A stretch of DNA of 64,000 nucleotides from Palsa-504 sp963739615 (GCA_963739615.1 CAVUBD010000028.1:124001-188000); one strand, 5' to 3'; numbered from the stretch's first letter, positions 17,350-26,551 are shown. Numbers and translations are program-made. Notes: generated from the sequence alone by a model not told the origin.

Positions 17350-17769
17350 GTGGCTGACCATGAGGACTTCAACGCCAAGATCATCAATGACTTCCGCGCG
17401 AACGGCGGCAAGGTAGGCGGCATGTTCGAGGGAGCTCCCATGCTGCTGCTGCACCACGCGGGCGCCAAGAGCGGCGCCGAACGGGTGAACCCGCTGATGT
17501 ACCAGCAGGTGGGTGACTGTTACGCGATCTTCGCCTCGGCGGCAGGGGCGCCGCGCAACCCTGACTGGTACTACAACCTGACCGCGCACCCGGACACCAC
17601 CATCGAGCTAGGCGCCAGCACGATCAAGGTCAGGGCCCGGGTGGCGAACGCGGACGAGCGCGAGCCGATCTGGGACAAGCAGAAGGAAGTCGCCCCTGGC
17701 TTCGCCGAGTATGAGACGAACGCCGCCCCCCGCCAGATTCCCGTCATCCTGCTCGACCCAGTGGCGTAA
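17350..17769 (+). CDS. F420-dependent nitroreductase-family (Ddn-like, DUF385) protein
   Basis: A 139-aa split-beta-barrel flavin-type protein that uses reduced deazaflavin F420 (or FMN) to reduce quinones or nitro compounds; the family is expanded in actinobacteria. Motifs: LLHHAGAKSG and RVNPLMY, then GAPRNPDWYYNLTAHP, which contacts the cofactor, and a closing VILLDP. The start is the GTG at 17350 after an AGGAG-containing leader. It stands divergent from the pentapeptide gene and 97 bases before the carboxylesterase. The natural substrate is unknown. Confidence 0.9.
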   Translation: MADHEDFNAKIINDFRANGGKVGGMFEGAPMLLLHHAGAKSGAERVNPLMYQQVGDCYAIFASAAGAPRNPDWYYNLTAHPDTTIELGASTIKVRARVANADEREPIWDKQKEVAPGFAEYETNAAPRQIPVILLDPVA

Positions 17770-17866
17770 CCTCACTCCTGGCGGCCGTTACCCTTCACAT
17801 CCTGATATTTCCCTCAAAGGACGTAAAGGCCCGAACCCTGAGGCCCGCCGGCGAGGGGTGCCGTTC

Positions 17867-19528
17867 ATGGACACCGAACCCGTGGTCCGCACGGGCGGCG
17901 GGCTGGTTCGCGGTCAACGGGCCGCGGAATCCGGCGACATGGTCGCCGTGTTCCGCGGCCTTCCGTTCGCCCGGCCGCCAGTGGGCGACCTGCGGTTCGC
18001 CGCCCCGCGCCCGGCGGAGCCCTGGGACGGCGTACGGGAGACGACGGCGTACGGGCCGCCGCCGCCGCAGTCCGGGCCGCAGCTCACGCCGCCGGCCCCG
18101 GCTGCTCCCGGCGCCGATCCCGATGACTGGCTTACCGTCAACGTGTTCTCGCCCGACCTAGGCGCGGCCGGGCTCCCGGTCATGGTCTGGATCTACGGCG
18201 GAGCGTACCGCGCTGGTGCCTCCAGCCAGCTCGGCTACGACGGACGGCCACTGGCCAGGCAGAACGTGGTCGTGGTCACCTTCAACTACCGGGTCGGGGT
18301 CGAGGGGTACGCCTACCTGCCCGGCGTTCCCGCCAACCGCGCGCTCCTCGATCAGGTCGCGGCGCTGCGCTGGGTCCGGGAGAACATCGCGGCGTTCGGC
18401 GGCGATCCGGACCGGGTGACGGTGTTCGGGGAATCGGCGGGGGCGGGCGCGATCGCGGCCCTGCTGGTCATGCCCGCCGCGGCCGGCCTGTTCCGCCGTG
18501 CGATCGTGCAGAGCATTCCCGGTACCTTCTTCTCGCCTGCCCTGGCCGCCGAGGTCACGGCGGCCATCGCCAAAGCGGCCGGGCTGCCCGCCACCGCGGA
18601 AGCCTTCGCGGCCGCCGACCCGGGCCGCCTCGCGGCCGCGGCCGACGCCGTGCGTCCCGCCGACCACCTAGGCCGATGGGGAGTCGTCGCGCACACGGAC
18701 ACGCCGTTCTCGCCGGTCGTGGACGGCGACGTGCTGCCCGCCGCGCCGTGGCGTGCGGTGGCCGCCGGCGCCGGCCGGAGCGTCGACGTGATCGCCGGGC
18801 ATAACCGCGACGAGTTCCGGCTGTTCATCGAGCTGTCCGGGAGCCGTGGCCAGATCACCGCGGCCGCGGCCAGCTACGCGCTGCGCAGCCTGGCCCCAAA
18901 AGCCCCAAAAGCCCCAAAAGCCCTAAGAACCCCCGGCACACCCGGTACGGATGGCGAGATGGCTTACCGCCTGGCCTACCCGGATGCCGGCCCGGAGACG
19001 CTGTTCGAGCTTGTCCACTCGGACTGGCTGTTCCGGATGCCGACGCTGCACTTCGCGCAGGCGCACGCCGCGGCCGGCGGACGGACCTTCCTTTACGAGG
19101 TCAGCTACCCGGCTCCGGCGCAGGGGGACGGGGAGGCGGGTGCGGGCCTGGGCGCCTGCCACGCTATTGACGTGCCGCTGGTCTTCGGCGTCTACGGGGG
19201 GCTCGGGCAGATGCTGTTGGGCCAGCAGCCGCCGGCCAGCGCGGTCCGGCTCGGGGACCTGATGCGCTCGCACTGGGCGGCGTTCGCCGCGGACGGCGAT
19301 CCTGGCTGGCCGCCTTACTCGGTGGGGAGCCGGACGACGCGCATCTTCGATGATCCACCCGACGTGGCGTCGTACCCGGAAACGGCGTCCATGCACATCT
19401 GGGACCAGCACCGCTTCGGTGTCCTCGACCTGACCAGCGCCCCCGACCCCGACCCCGGCTCCGGCTCCGGCTCCGGCGCCGGCGCCGGCCACGAGCTGGA
19501 TCCGGAGCCCGAGGTCGACCTGGCGTGA
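17867..19528 (+). CDS. Type B carboxylesterase
   Basis: An alpha/beta-hydrolase of the carboxylesterase/lipase type B family, 553 aa. FRGLPFARPPVGDLRF near the start, VMVWIYGG (oxyanion hole), NYRVG, the nucleophile elbow FGESAGAGA and a GACHAID histidine motif are all present. No clear signal peptide is visible, so it is probably intracellular. The start ATG 17867 follows GAGGGG by 8 nt. Two low-complexity stretches are unusual: a KAP repeat (18895-18927) in the middle and a Gly/Ser/Pro/Asp tail of ~30 residues at the C-terminus. The natural ester substrate is unknown. Confidence 0.92.
   Translation: MDTEPVVRTGGGLVRGQRAAESGDMVAVFRGLPFARPPVGDLRFAAPRPAEPWDGVRETTAYGPPPPQSGPQLTPPAPAAPGADPDDWLTVNVFSPDLGAAGLPVMVWIYGGAYRAGASSQLGYDGRPLARQNVVVVTFNYRVGVEGYAYLPGVPANRALLDQVAALRWVRENIAAFGGDPDRVTVFGESAGAGAIAALLVMPAAAGLFRRAIVQSIPGTFFSPALAAEVTAAIAKAAGLPATAEAFAAADPGRLAAAADAVRPADHLGRWGVVAHTDTPFSPVVDGDVLPAAPWRAVAAGAGRSVDVIAGHNRDEFRLFIELSGSRGQITAAAASYALRSLAPKAPKAPKALRTPGTPGTDGEMAYRLAYPDAGPETLFELVHSDWLFRMPTLHFAQAHAAAGGRTFLYEVSYPAPAQGDGEAGAGLGACHAIDVPLVFGVYGGLGQMLLGQQPPASAVRLGDLMRSHWAAFAADGDPGWPPYSVGSRTTRIFDDPPDVASYPETASMHIWDQHRFGVLDLTSAPDPDPGSGSGSGAGAGHELDPEPEVDLA
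18895..18927. repeat. 9-bp coding tandem repeat (Pro-Lys-Ala)
   Basis: Three to four copies of a CCAAAAGCC-type unit insert a Lys-Ala-Pro stretch in the carboxylesterase. The local A-rich codon AAA is unlike the host's usual AAG. Confidence 0.75.
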
Positions 19529-19564
19529 GCGATAGTCTCGTGGCCTACCCGCAGGGAAGGACTG

Positions 19565-20089
19565 ATGGTGCCGATATACGCGCTGGGCGAGTACGAGCCG
19601 GAGATTCACCCGTTTGCCTTCGTCCATCCCGATGCGGTCGTGATCGGACAGGTGCGGATCGGCCCGGAGGCGTCTGTGTGGCCTTGCGCGGTGCTGCGCG
19701 GCGACCACGGCCGGATCGAGATCGGGTCGCGGACTTCTGTCCAGGACGGGACCGTGATCCACTGCACCCACAACTGGCCGACCCTCATCGGGACCGAATG
19801 CGTGATCGGCCACAACGCGCATCTAGAGGGCTGCGTCGTGGCGGACAGGTGCCTGATCGGCTCGGGGTCGGTCACCCTCAACGGGGTCACGGTGGGGACA
19901 GGCGCGGTCGTGGCCGCCTCCTGCCTGGTGCCTGAGGGCTTCGAGGTGCCGCCGGGCGCCCTGGTGGCCGGGGTTCCCGCGAAGGTCAAGAAGACCGGGA
20001 TGGCGGCCAACCTGGTCGACAGAGCGGTGAAGCACTACGTGGAGTCCGCCCGGGCTTACCGGAGCGGGCTCCGCCGGCTGGACCGGTAG
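19565..20089 (+). CDS. Gamma-carbonic anhydrase family protein (left-handed beta-helix)
   Basis: A 174-aa hexapeptide-repeat protein that forms a trimeric left-handed beta-helix with zinc or iron between subunits. Candidate metal ligands lie in VIHCTHNW and IGHNAHLEGC. Repeats such as VIGQVRIG and VIGHNA run from residue 20 to about 140, then a C-terminal helix. Homologues are called gamma-carbonic anhydrase or YrdA/PaaY, and activity varies. The ATG at 19565 follows an AGGGAAGG ribosome site. It lies 36 bases after the carboxylesterase and 10 bases before the amidohydrolase, so the three are probably cotranscribed. Confidence 0.9.
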   Translation: MVPIYALGEYEPEIHPFAFVHPDAVVIGQVRIGPEASVWPCAVLRGDHGRIEIGSRTSVQDGTVIHCTHNWPTLIGTECVIGHNAHLEGCVVADRCLIGSGSVTLNGVTVGTGAVVAASCLVPEGFEVPPGALVAGVPAKVKKTGMAANLVDRAVKHYVESARAYRSGLRRLDR

Positions 20090-20099
20090 CGGCCCGCCG

Positions 20100-20954
20100 A
20101 TGATCGACGGCAGGACAGTCGTTGACGCCCACATGCACGTGCCGAGGCTCAGCACCGTGACGCCCGCATGGATGCAGTGGGCCGCCGACTTCGGCGGCGA
20201 TTCGCCGTGGCGCAGCGTGTTCGGAGCGGACGGGGATCCGGTCCCGGCCCGGCTGGACGCGCTGCTCGAGGCCGAAGGCGTGGATGTGGCCCTGCTGTTC
20301 GCCGAGTACAGCCCGCGGGCCACCGGGATTCAGCCGGTCGAGGACCTGCTGCCGATCATCGCGCACAATCCCGGCCGGTTCCGGCTGGTAGCCAACGTCA
20401 ACCCGGAAGTGCACCTGTCCCCGGTCGCCGAAGCGATGCGCCAGCTCAGCCTGGGCGCGGTCGCCCTGAAGGTGCATCCGGTGCACGGCGGCTTCCGTCC
20501 CGACAGCCAGGACATGTACGAGGTCTACGAGCTGTGCGCCGAACGGGGCGTGCCGGTGATCGTGCACACCGGCGGCAGCATCTTTCCCGGCTCGCGTCCC
20601 GAAGCGGGCGACCCCAGGCTCATCGGCCAGGTCGTCGCCGACTTCCCCGGCGTCCAGTTCGTGCTGGCCCACGGCGGGCGAGGGCAGTGGTACGCCGAAG
20701 CCGCCCGGATGGCGCTTGACCACGGCAACATCTGGTTCGACCTGGCCGGGCTGCCGCCCAAACGCCTGCCCGACTACTACGCCGGCTTCGACCTCGCCCA
20801 GCTGGCCAGAAAATGGATTTTCGGGACGGACTGGCCCGGTGTCCCCGGCGTGGCCCAGAACGCGCGCGCGGTAGCGACGCTCGGGCTCCCGGACGACGTC
20901 CTCGGCCACGTGCTCAGCGGCAACGCCTACCGCGTTTACCTCAATGCCGTTTAG
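20100..20954 (+). CDS. Amidohydrolase family 2 metal-dependent hydrolase/decarboxylase
   Basis: A TIM-barrel amidohydrolase of 284 aa related to ACMS/gamma-resorcylate-type decarboxylases and other COG2159 enzymes. Metal and active-site signatures: VDAHMH at residues 8-13, KVHPVHGGF, VIVHTGG, LAHGG and FGTDWPG near the C-terminus (catalytic Asp). The start is 10 bases after the carbonic-anhydrase-like gene, so translation is likely coupled. The exact substrate cannot be read from the sequence. Confidence 0.88.
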   Translation: MIDGRTVVDAHMHVPRLSTVTPAWMQWAADFGGDSPWRSVFGADGDPVPARLDALLEAEGVDVALLFAEYSPRATGIQPVEDLLPIIAHNPGRFRLVANVNPEVHLSPVAEAMRQLSLGAVALKVHPVHGGFRPDSQDMYEVYELCAERGVPVIVHTGGSIFPGSRPEAGDPRLIGQVVADFPGVQFVLAHGGRGQWYAEAARMALDHGNIWFDLAGLPPKRLPDYYAGFDLAQLARKWIFGTDWPGVPGVAQNARAVATLGLPDDVLGHVLSGNAYRVYLNAV

Positions 20955-21020
20955 CCACATATCCCCGGGCCGGGCGCCGCGCGGGCGCGAAATAGGGGCT
21001 CAGTGCGGGTTTGCGGGTGT

Positions 21021-22071
21021 GGGGTGCCAGAAGTCTGCATAACCTGTCAGCTGCAGCGATGGCCAGGGTCAGCCGTAGGGGATCATGATCATCCGTGTCC
21101 CTGCGCCTGCTCTATCTCGTCTTCGTCCGGCTCTGCGGCTGGCTGATTCTGCTCGGCCGGTCATCGGCCTCCAAGGACGCCGAGTTGCTCGTGCTGCGGC
21201 ACGAGGTCGCCGTGCTGCGCCGCGCCAATTCCCGGCCCCGGCTCGACTGGGCCGACCGGGCGGTCCTCGCCGCGCTGATCCGGCTCCTACCGGGAAGGCT
21301 GCGGATGCACCGGCTGGTCACCCCCGGAACCGTCCTGCGCTGGCACCGCCGCCTGAAGGCGCTGAAGATCCCCCCGGCACCGCGACGGCGCACCGACACG
21401 ACCTGGCGGAAGTTCCTGCACGCCCAGGCATCGACGATGCTCGCCACGGACTTCTTCCACGTGGACTGTGCGGTCACCTTGCGCCGCGTCTACGTCTTCT
21501 TCGTGATCGAAGTCGGCACCCGGTACGTCCACGTCCTGGGCGTGACCGCGCACCCGGACGGTCCCTGGACCGTGCAGCAGGCACGGAATCTGCTGATGGA
21601 TCTGGGTGATCGCGCCGCAGACTTCCGGTTCCTGGTCCGTGATAGGGCCGGGCAGTTCACCGAGGCGTTCGACGCGGTACTTTCCGGCGCCGGGATGGAG
21701 GTCGTGAAGATCCCGCCCCGGAGCCCGCAGGCGAACGCTTATGCGGAAAGGTTCGTGCTCACCGCCCGGACCGAGGTCACCGACCGGATGCTCATCTTCG
21801 GCGGGCGGCATCTGCGGACGATCCTGGCCGAGTATGAGGCCCATTACAACGGGAGGCGACCTCATCGCAGCCGCCATCTCCGCCCGCCGCGGCCCGACCA
21901 CCCCGTCGCTGATCTCTCCCGCAAGCGGATCCAGCGCCAGCCCCTCCTCGGCGGCCTCATCAACGAGTACAAGCGGGCCGCATAGAAGCCCAGGTCAGGA
22001 CCGGTGGCCGAGTTCCGGAACCCCACAGGTCATCGCTGCAGCTCAAAGCCCAGGCAGACTTCTGGCACCCC
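21021..22071 (+). mobile_element. Insertion sequence with imperfect 41-bp terminal inverted repeats
   Basis: The left end 21021-21061 and the right end 22031-22071 are inverted copies: the outer 18 bases (GGGGTGCCAGAAGTCTGC) and inner 13 bases (AGCTGCAGCGATG) match perfectly, with a diverged middle. The element is 1051 bp and encodes one rve-type transposase. No target-site duplication is evident. It interrupts an older integrase remnant on the right (22072-22184). Confidence 0.88.
21095..21985 (+). CDS. DDE (rve/integrase-core) transposase, probably internally deleted
   Basis: A 296-aa transposase. The catalytic DDE triad appears intact: ATDFFHVDC, VRDRAGQF and NAYAERFV. The end HYNGRRPHRS is the family's usual C-terminal signature. 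Homologues of this type generally have ~60-70 more residues between WHRRL and LKALKIPP, covering a helix-turn-helix linker; here those motifs abut directly (about residues 87-93), so an in-frame internal deletion is likely and mobility is doubtful. The size comparison is from memory of the family, not an alignment. Confidence 0.82.
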   Translation: MSLRLLYLVFVRLCGWLILLGRSSASKDAELLVLRHEVAVLRRANSRPRLDWADRAVLAALIRLLPGRLRMHRLVTPGTVLRWHRRLKALKIPPAPRRRTDTTWRKFLHAQASTMLATDFFHVDCAVTLRRVYVFFVIEVGTRYVHVLGVTAHPDGPWTVQQARNLLMDLGDRAADFRFLVRDRAGQFTEAFDAVLSGAGMEVVKIPPRSPQANAYAERFVLTARTEVTDRMLIFGGRHLRTILAEYEAHYNGRRPHRSRHLRPPRPDHPVADLSRKRIQRQPLLGGLINEYKRAA

Positions 22072-22184
22072 GCAGGCCGGTGAGAGTTGTAATGGCCGGC
22101 ATACTCGCCGAGGACCAGCCGCAGGTGCCGTTCGCCGGTGATGAGCATCCTGTCCAGGCACTCGCGCCGGGCACTGCCCACCAG
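22072..22184 (-). pseudogene. Integrase C-terminal remnant
   Basis: Reads LVGSARRECLDRMLI, then GERHLRLVLGEYAGHYNSHRP on the minus strand, the end of an rve-type integrase different from the complete one beside it. It is cut on one side by the insertion sequence end at 22071 and on the other by the stop codon of the 116-aa gene at 22185-22187. Confidence 0.75.
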
Positions 22185-22535
22185 CTAGGTCTCTGGCTTG
22201 GCTTTCCATACTTCCTTGATCCCCGGGCGCTGGTCATCCGGGTCTTCATACAACACGGTGCCCCAGATCTTCGCGGCGCGTCCGACGACCGTGATCATCT
22301 CCCCTGCCACGAACTTCGGCGATGGGACGGCGATCACGGTCACGAAGGAGCCGCCGTCCGGCTCGGCGTCCGGGAGGCTCTGGATGTCATAAAAGGTAGC
22401 GATGGCGCCATTGGTCTGGGTCGCGCTGCCGGATATCTCGACCGGTATACCGGCCTCAAACCCGAAGACCTCAATGGTAAGGGCGATACTGTCATCGTCC
22501 CTGAGTTCGATTTCTGTAACAGCGGTATGCGGCAT
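22185..22535 (-). CDS. Hypothetical protein (116 aa) in operon with the giant BTAD regulator
   Basis: Not recognised. It is acidic, rich in beta-prone residues (TEIELRDDDSIALTIEVFG) and without a signal peptide or membrane segment, so probably a small cytosolic beta-sandwich-like protein. It starts 12 bases after the stop of the 1260-aa regulator on the same strand, so the two are probably cotranscribed. Its stop lies exactly where an integrase remnant begins in the same frame (P-E-T-stop-L-V-G-S), so the native C-terminus may have been replaced by the insertion. Confidence 0.6.
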   Translation of the reverse strand: MPHTAVTEIELRDDDSIALTIEVFGFEAGIPVEISGSATQTNGAIATFYDIQSLPDAEPDGGSFVTVIAVPSPKFVAGEMITVVGRAAKIWGTVLYEDPDDQRPGIKEVWKAKPET

Positions 22536-22547
22536 GGAAGGAACCTT

Positions 22548-25500
22548 TCATGGGGGCGGATACTGGGCGACGTACCGGAGCGACTCCCGCACTCCCGGAA
22601 GGTTGCCTTTGCGCTGGTGCAGCTCAAGAGCCTGGCTGGCTGCGGCGTGCGCTCCGGTGGTACGGCCCGCCGCGGCGAGAACGTGAGCGAGGTCGAGCAG
22701 GGCGTCGGCGTGCTGGCTGAGCAGGTCTGTTTGTGCAGCGAGCTGCACGGCGGAATCGGCGAGCTCGTGTGCTTCGGCGTGGTGGCGGCGGTCGGCGAGG
22801 ATCCTGGCCGTCAGTCCCTGGCCGATGATCTGCGCGGACAGGTCCTCGTCGGCGCCGGCTTGCCGGCTGATTGTGATCAGGTGGGTGGCTTCGTCGTACC
22901 GGTCCGGGCCTTGCGCCGCGATGGCTCTGGCCAGGAGCGCTGCGGTGGTGGCGAGGATGCCCCGCTCGCCCATCCGGTCGAGGGAGTCGTATTGCTGGCG
23001 AAGGTGCGTCTCGGCAGTGGCTGGATCGCCGGCGAGCATGGCGATGAAGGCGGCGGGTTCGGTAAGCGCCGCGGTCATCGTGGGGCCGAGGGTGTCAGCG
23101 AAGGTTTTCGCGCGGTTGAGCGTAGCGTGTGCCGTCGAGACATCATCATGCATCGCATACAGGCCCGCCATGTGAAGCAGGATCAGGACCTGCCCGCTGG
23201 GATGGTTGCCGATCTCAGCGAGGTAGTCCGCGCAGCGTCGTATCCCTTCCGGTACCGGTGTTGGACCCCACAGCGCGGCTGATGCGAGCCAGCCGAGTAT
23301 CTCGGTCAGCTGCCTGCGGTCGTTTTCCTGCCGTGCGTATTGTGCAGCGCGCTGCCAGGCGTCTTCTGCGGCGGCCGACCTCGCGTGGTACCAGTGCATG
23401 GCGGCCTGCAGCTGCAGGATCTGGCAGAGTCCCACCTCGTCCCGGTTCCGGTCGAACTGGCGACGCAACTCGGGGAGCGCGCGGATAATCTCCGACGCTG
23501 CGCCATCCGGGTCCACCTTCAGGCCCAGCAGGAGGGCCTGAACCCGGGCGTGGGCGCGGCGGCCCTCGTCGCCGTGGGCGGCGGCGATGCGCTGAGCGCG
23601 GTCCAGCGTGGCTTCGGCCCTCTCAAGCTGCCCGGCTTCTGTGAGTGCCGCGCCAAGGCTGGTGCAAAGCCGTCCGAGCGCTGCGTCGTCCGGCGGCAGC
23701 AGCGCAGCCGCGCGGTCCAGTAGATTCACTGCCGCGAGCACGTCGCCGCGGTCATGCGCGGCGTACCCGGCCGTCTGGAGGTGTCCGGCCGCCCGGCGCG
23801 ACAGCGCGGTCGATCGGGCTTCGGCGGGCCCTAGTTCGTTGCGGTAGCGGACGGACTGCTCGAGGTGATAGCCGAGGATCTCCGGGCGTTGGGTGGCCGG
23901 ATCCCGGATCACGTACTCGAGCCAGTCGGCGTAGCGGTGGTGCAGCTCGGCGCGAGCCGACTTGGGGATCGCTCGGTAAGCCGCCTGCTGGATGAGGATG
24001 TGGTGGAAACTGTATTCCTCCCCGGGGCTTCTACCCGGCGGTCCGGGCTGCACGAGCCCCTTCGCGACGAGGGTCTGGAGGTTGCGGCTGAGCGGGCCGC
24101 GCGCCTCCGGCGGGAGCAGCTCGCACACTGCCTGTACTCCGAAGTCCTGGCCGACGATGGCCGCGCGGGCGAGGACGCTGGCTGCTCCCGGCCCAAGGCG
24201 CTGCAGGCGCGCCGCCAGCAGCGCCTCGATGGTGGGTGGCAGTATCAGTCGGGTCTCGCTCCCGGTCTGCTCGCTGAGCGCGACCGCCAGTTGCTCAAGG
24301 TAGAGCGGATTGCCGGCCGCCGTCTCAAGGATCCGTGCCCGGGTCAGCAGTGGGATGGGCTGATCCTTCGCCAGCGCGTCCAGCAGCGTGGCGGCTGAGT
24401 CTTCGGCGAGGGGCGTGAGATCGACGGAAACGGCCTTAGCTGCCCCGGCCGCCCAGGATGGGCGCTGTTCCAGTAGCTCCGGCCGGGCGAGGCAGACCAG
24501 GACAAGCGCCGATCGCCCTGGTTGTACGGCAAGGGATTCCACCAGGTCCAGGAAGGTCGGTTCGGCCCAGTGCAGGTCCTCGAACACGACAAGCAACGGC
24601 CGGGGCCGTGCAAGCGTTTCAAGCAGCCGGCGGGCCGCCCAGAAAAGTTCTGCGGCATCTGACCTGCCCTGGTTACCCGGGCCCAGTGCGCGACTCAGCC
24701 GCTCCGCAACGCCCGCCGCATCCGCCTCGCCCTCGACGAGGGCCTTGATGGCCTCTGGCGAGTCGCGGCCGTGCCCCGCCTGGCGAACAACTTCATGCAG
24801 CGGCCAGAAGGTAATGCCCTCCCCGTACGGAAGGCACCGGCCGGTGAGCACGTTCGCTTCACGGCCCAAACGCCCCGCAAGCTCATGAACCAGCCGCGTC
24901 TTGCCAAGGCCTGCCTCGCCCGTCACGGTCACCAGCATCGTCACTCGCTCGCGAGCAGCCAGGGTGTACGCGGCTTCCAGCCGGTGCATCTCCTCGTTCC
25001 GGCCCACCAAGGGCGCATCGAGACGGAGCGACAGCGGACGCATGCCTGCGTGCGCGCATCGCAGCAGGAACCGATCGGGACCGGCGGTTTCTGCTTCGAT
25101 GGCTTCCGCAGCAAGCTCGTGCGTCTGCCGGCTGATCAGAACCTGGTCAGGCTCGGCGGCCTCCGCGAGCGTCACTGCCTGGGTACCCGCATCCCCGGCG
25201 AACCCGAGCGGCCCCGGCGTGCCCACCAGCGCCTCGCCCGTGGCAAGGCCGAAGCGGCAGGCCAGGCTCACGCCATGCCGCCGCAGCAGAATGCCCGCCT
25301 CAATGGCGAGCGCGCTTCGCGCCTCCAAACTCGCCCGCGCCGCCCGCAGGGCATCATCCTCGTGCACGGAAGCGACGCCGAAGACGCCCATCAAGCGCTC
25401 GCCGCCACTGATCGCCAGCTTTCCTCCGTACCGCTCGAGGACCGTCGTCAGGCCAGAAACTGAGTGCCCGTGCACGACCTCGTGCGTCTCCGGGTCCAGC

Positions 25501-26330
25501 GCGCCACCCGAGCTAGACGCCACCTGCAACACTACGCAGAGCACGGTCACGGGCCGACGCGCCAGCGGCGCCGCCATCGCGGCCGGTGCTGGCGAAAGAG
25601 CCGGGTCATGGCGCAGGATCGCGGCCTCAAGCTCCCGGAGGAGAGGCGACGTCTCCAACCCCAGCTCGTCCCGCAGCACGCCGCGGAACTCGTGATAGAC
25701 CTCGAGGGCTTCGGTCTGCCGACCGCTGCGGTAAAGGGCGAGCATCAGCTGGCCGCGAAGACGCTCACGCACCGGATTCTCGCTGACCAGTCGCCGCAGC
25801 TCTGCCGTGAGTGCACCCTCTGAGCCGAGAGCCAGATCCGCCTCGATCCGCTCCTCCAGGCACGTCAGGTGCAGCTCCTCCAGCCGGGCGATCTCCGCCT
25901 GCGCGAACGGTTCGTAGCGGAAATCGGCCAGCGGCGGGCCCTGCCACAAGGACAGCGCCTGGCCCAACATCCGGGCCGCCTCGGCCGCGGCCCCGGCCGC
26001 GAGAGCATCACGGCCCTCGGCCAAAAGCCGCTCCAACTGCCTGACGTCCAGCTCGTCCGGGAAGATCCGTAGCACGTAACCCGGCGCCTTGGTGATAAGG
26101 CGACCCGGCGGAAGCACTCGCCGCAATCGTGAGATCGCCGCCTGAAGAGCGTTGGCCGCACCTTGCGGGGAGTCCTCGCCCCACAGATCCACCAGAAGCT
26201 GCTCACTCGGCACAACCTCGTTGGCCTGCAGCGACAGCCGGGCGAGCACAGCGCGCTGGCGGACACCGCCAATGGTCACCCGCCGGCCGCCGTCCTCAAG
26301 CTGGAACGGGCCGAGGATGCATACCTTCAT
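22548..26330 (-). CDS. Giant SARP-type regulator: OmpR-HTH, BTAD, cyclase-like, AAA ATPase, TPR
   Basis: A 1260-aa transcriptional activator of the kind that switches on pathways or development in actinobacteria. Order: DNA-binding winged helix (1-95), BTAD (97-245), class III nucleotidyl-cyclase-like domain (255-415), ATPase (435-700; Walker A GEAGLGKT 471-478) and a helical/TPR tail (about 800-1260). The cyclase-like part lacks the metal-binding aspartates (VTVLCVVLQV and SGGERLMGVFG where active enzymes have Asp), so it is probably a ligand or oligomerisation module. The ATG at 26330 follows GGGAGGG. Two 11-bp-spaced heptamers immediately upstream (26341-26370) look like a SARP binding site, suggesting autoregulation. 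It is divergent from a 38-aa ORF and a sigma factor. Confidence 0.9.
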   Translation of the reverse strand: MKVCILGPFQLEDGGRRVTIGGVRQRAVLARLSLQANEVVPSEQLLVDLWGEDSPQGAANALQAAISRLRRVLPPGRLITKAPGYVLRIFPDELDVRQLERLLAEGRDALAAGAAAEAARMLGQALSLWQGPPLADFRYEPFAQAEIARLEELHLTCLEERIEADLALGSEGALTAELRRLVSENPVRERLRGQLMLALYRSGRQTEALEVYHEFRGVLRDELGLETSPLLRELEAAILRHDPALSPAPAAMAAPLARRPVTVLCVVLQVASSSGGALDPETHEVVHGHSVSGLTTVLERYGGKLAISGGERLMGVFGVASVHEDDALRAARASLEARSALAIEAGILLRRHGVSLACRFGLATGEALVGTPGPLGFAGDAGTQAVTLAEAAEPDQVLISRQTHELAAEAIEAETAGPDRFLLRCAHAGMRPLSLRLDAPLVGRNEEMHRLEAAYTLAARERVTMLVTVTGEAGLGKTRLVHELAGRLGREANVLTGRCLPYGEGITFWPLHEVVRQAGHGRDSPEAIKALVEGEADAAGVAERLSRALGPGNQGRSDAAELFWAARRLLETLARPRPLLVVFEDLHWAEPTFLDLVESLAVQPGRSALVLVCLARPELLEQRPSWAAGAAKAVSVDLTPLAEDSAATLLDALAKDQPIPLLTRARILETAAGNPLYLEQLAVALSEQTGSETRLILPPTIEALLAARLQRLGPGAASVLARAAIVGQDFGVQAVCELLPPEARGPLSRNLQTLVAKGLVQPGPPGRSPGEEYSFHHILIQQAAYRAIPKSARAELHHRYADWLEYVIRDPATQRPEILGYHLEQSVRYRNELGPAEARSTALSRRAAGHLQTAGYAAHDRGDVLAAVNLLDRAAALLPPDDAALGRLCTSLGAALTEAGQLERAEATLDRAQRIAAAHGDEGRRAHARVQALLLGLKVDPDGAASEIIRALPELRRQFDRNRDEVGLCQILQLQAAMHWYHARSAAAEDAWQRAAQYARQENDRRQLTEILGWLASAALWGPTPVPEGIRRCADYLAEIGNHPSGQVLILLHMAGLYAMHDDVSTAHATLNRAKTFADTLGPTMTAALTEPAAFIAMLAGDPATAETHLRQQYDSLDRMGERGILATTAALLARAIAAQGPDRYDEATHLITISRQAGADEDLSAQIIGQGLTARILADRRHHAEAHELADSAVQLAAQTDLLSQHADALLDLAHVLAAAGRTTGAHAAASQALELHQRKGNLPGVRESLRYVAQYPPP

Positions 26331-26340
26331 CGCCCTCCCG

Positions 26341-26370
26341 CCGAGCTGTCAGCGGGGTGTCAGCGCCCCC
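26341..26370 (-). promoter_or_regulatory. Tandem heptamer site (11-bp spacing) upstream of the BTAD regulator
   Basis: TGTCAGCG occurs at 26347-26354 and 26358-26365, an 11-bp period typical of OmpR-like SARP sites. The surrounding 30 bases match a second site at 30273-30302 (opposite orientation on the plus strand) at 28 of 30 positions. It lies 10-40 bases before the regulator start, next to the ribosome site GGGAGGG. Confidence 0.6.
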
Positions 26371-26551
26371 GTTTCATCCTCGGACCATACACCTAAGAGC
26401 AAGTCTCGCATCCCGGGGAGAAGCGCACAGCCGCGGGCTCACGGACCGAGTCCGCTTAACCGGTGCGGCTCCTCGCGACACCGACCGACCGCACCATATC
26501 ACCTGCCCGGCCGGGCATCGCCCCGCCGCTGCTGGTGAGAATCGAGGAACC

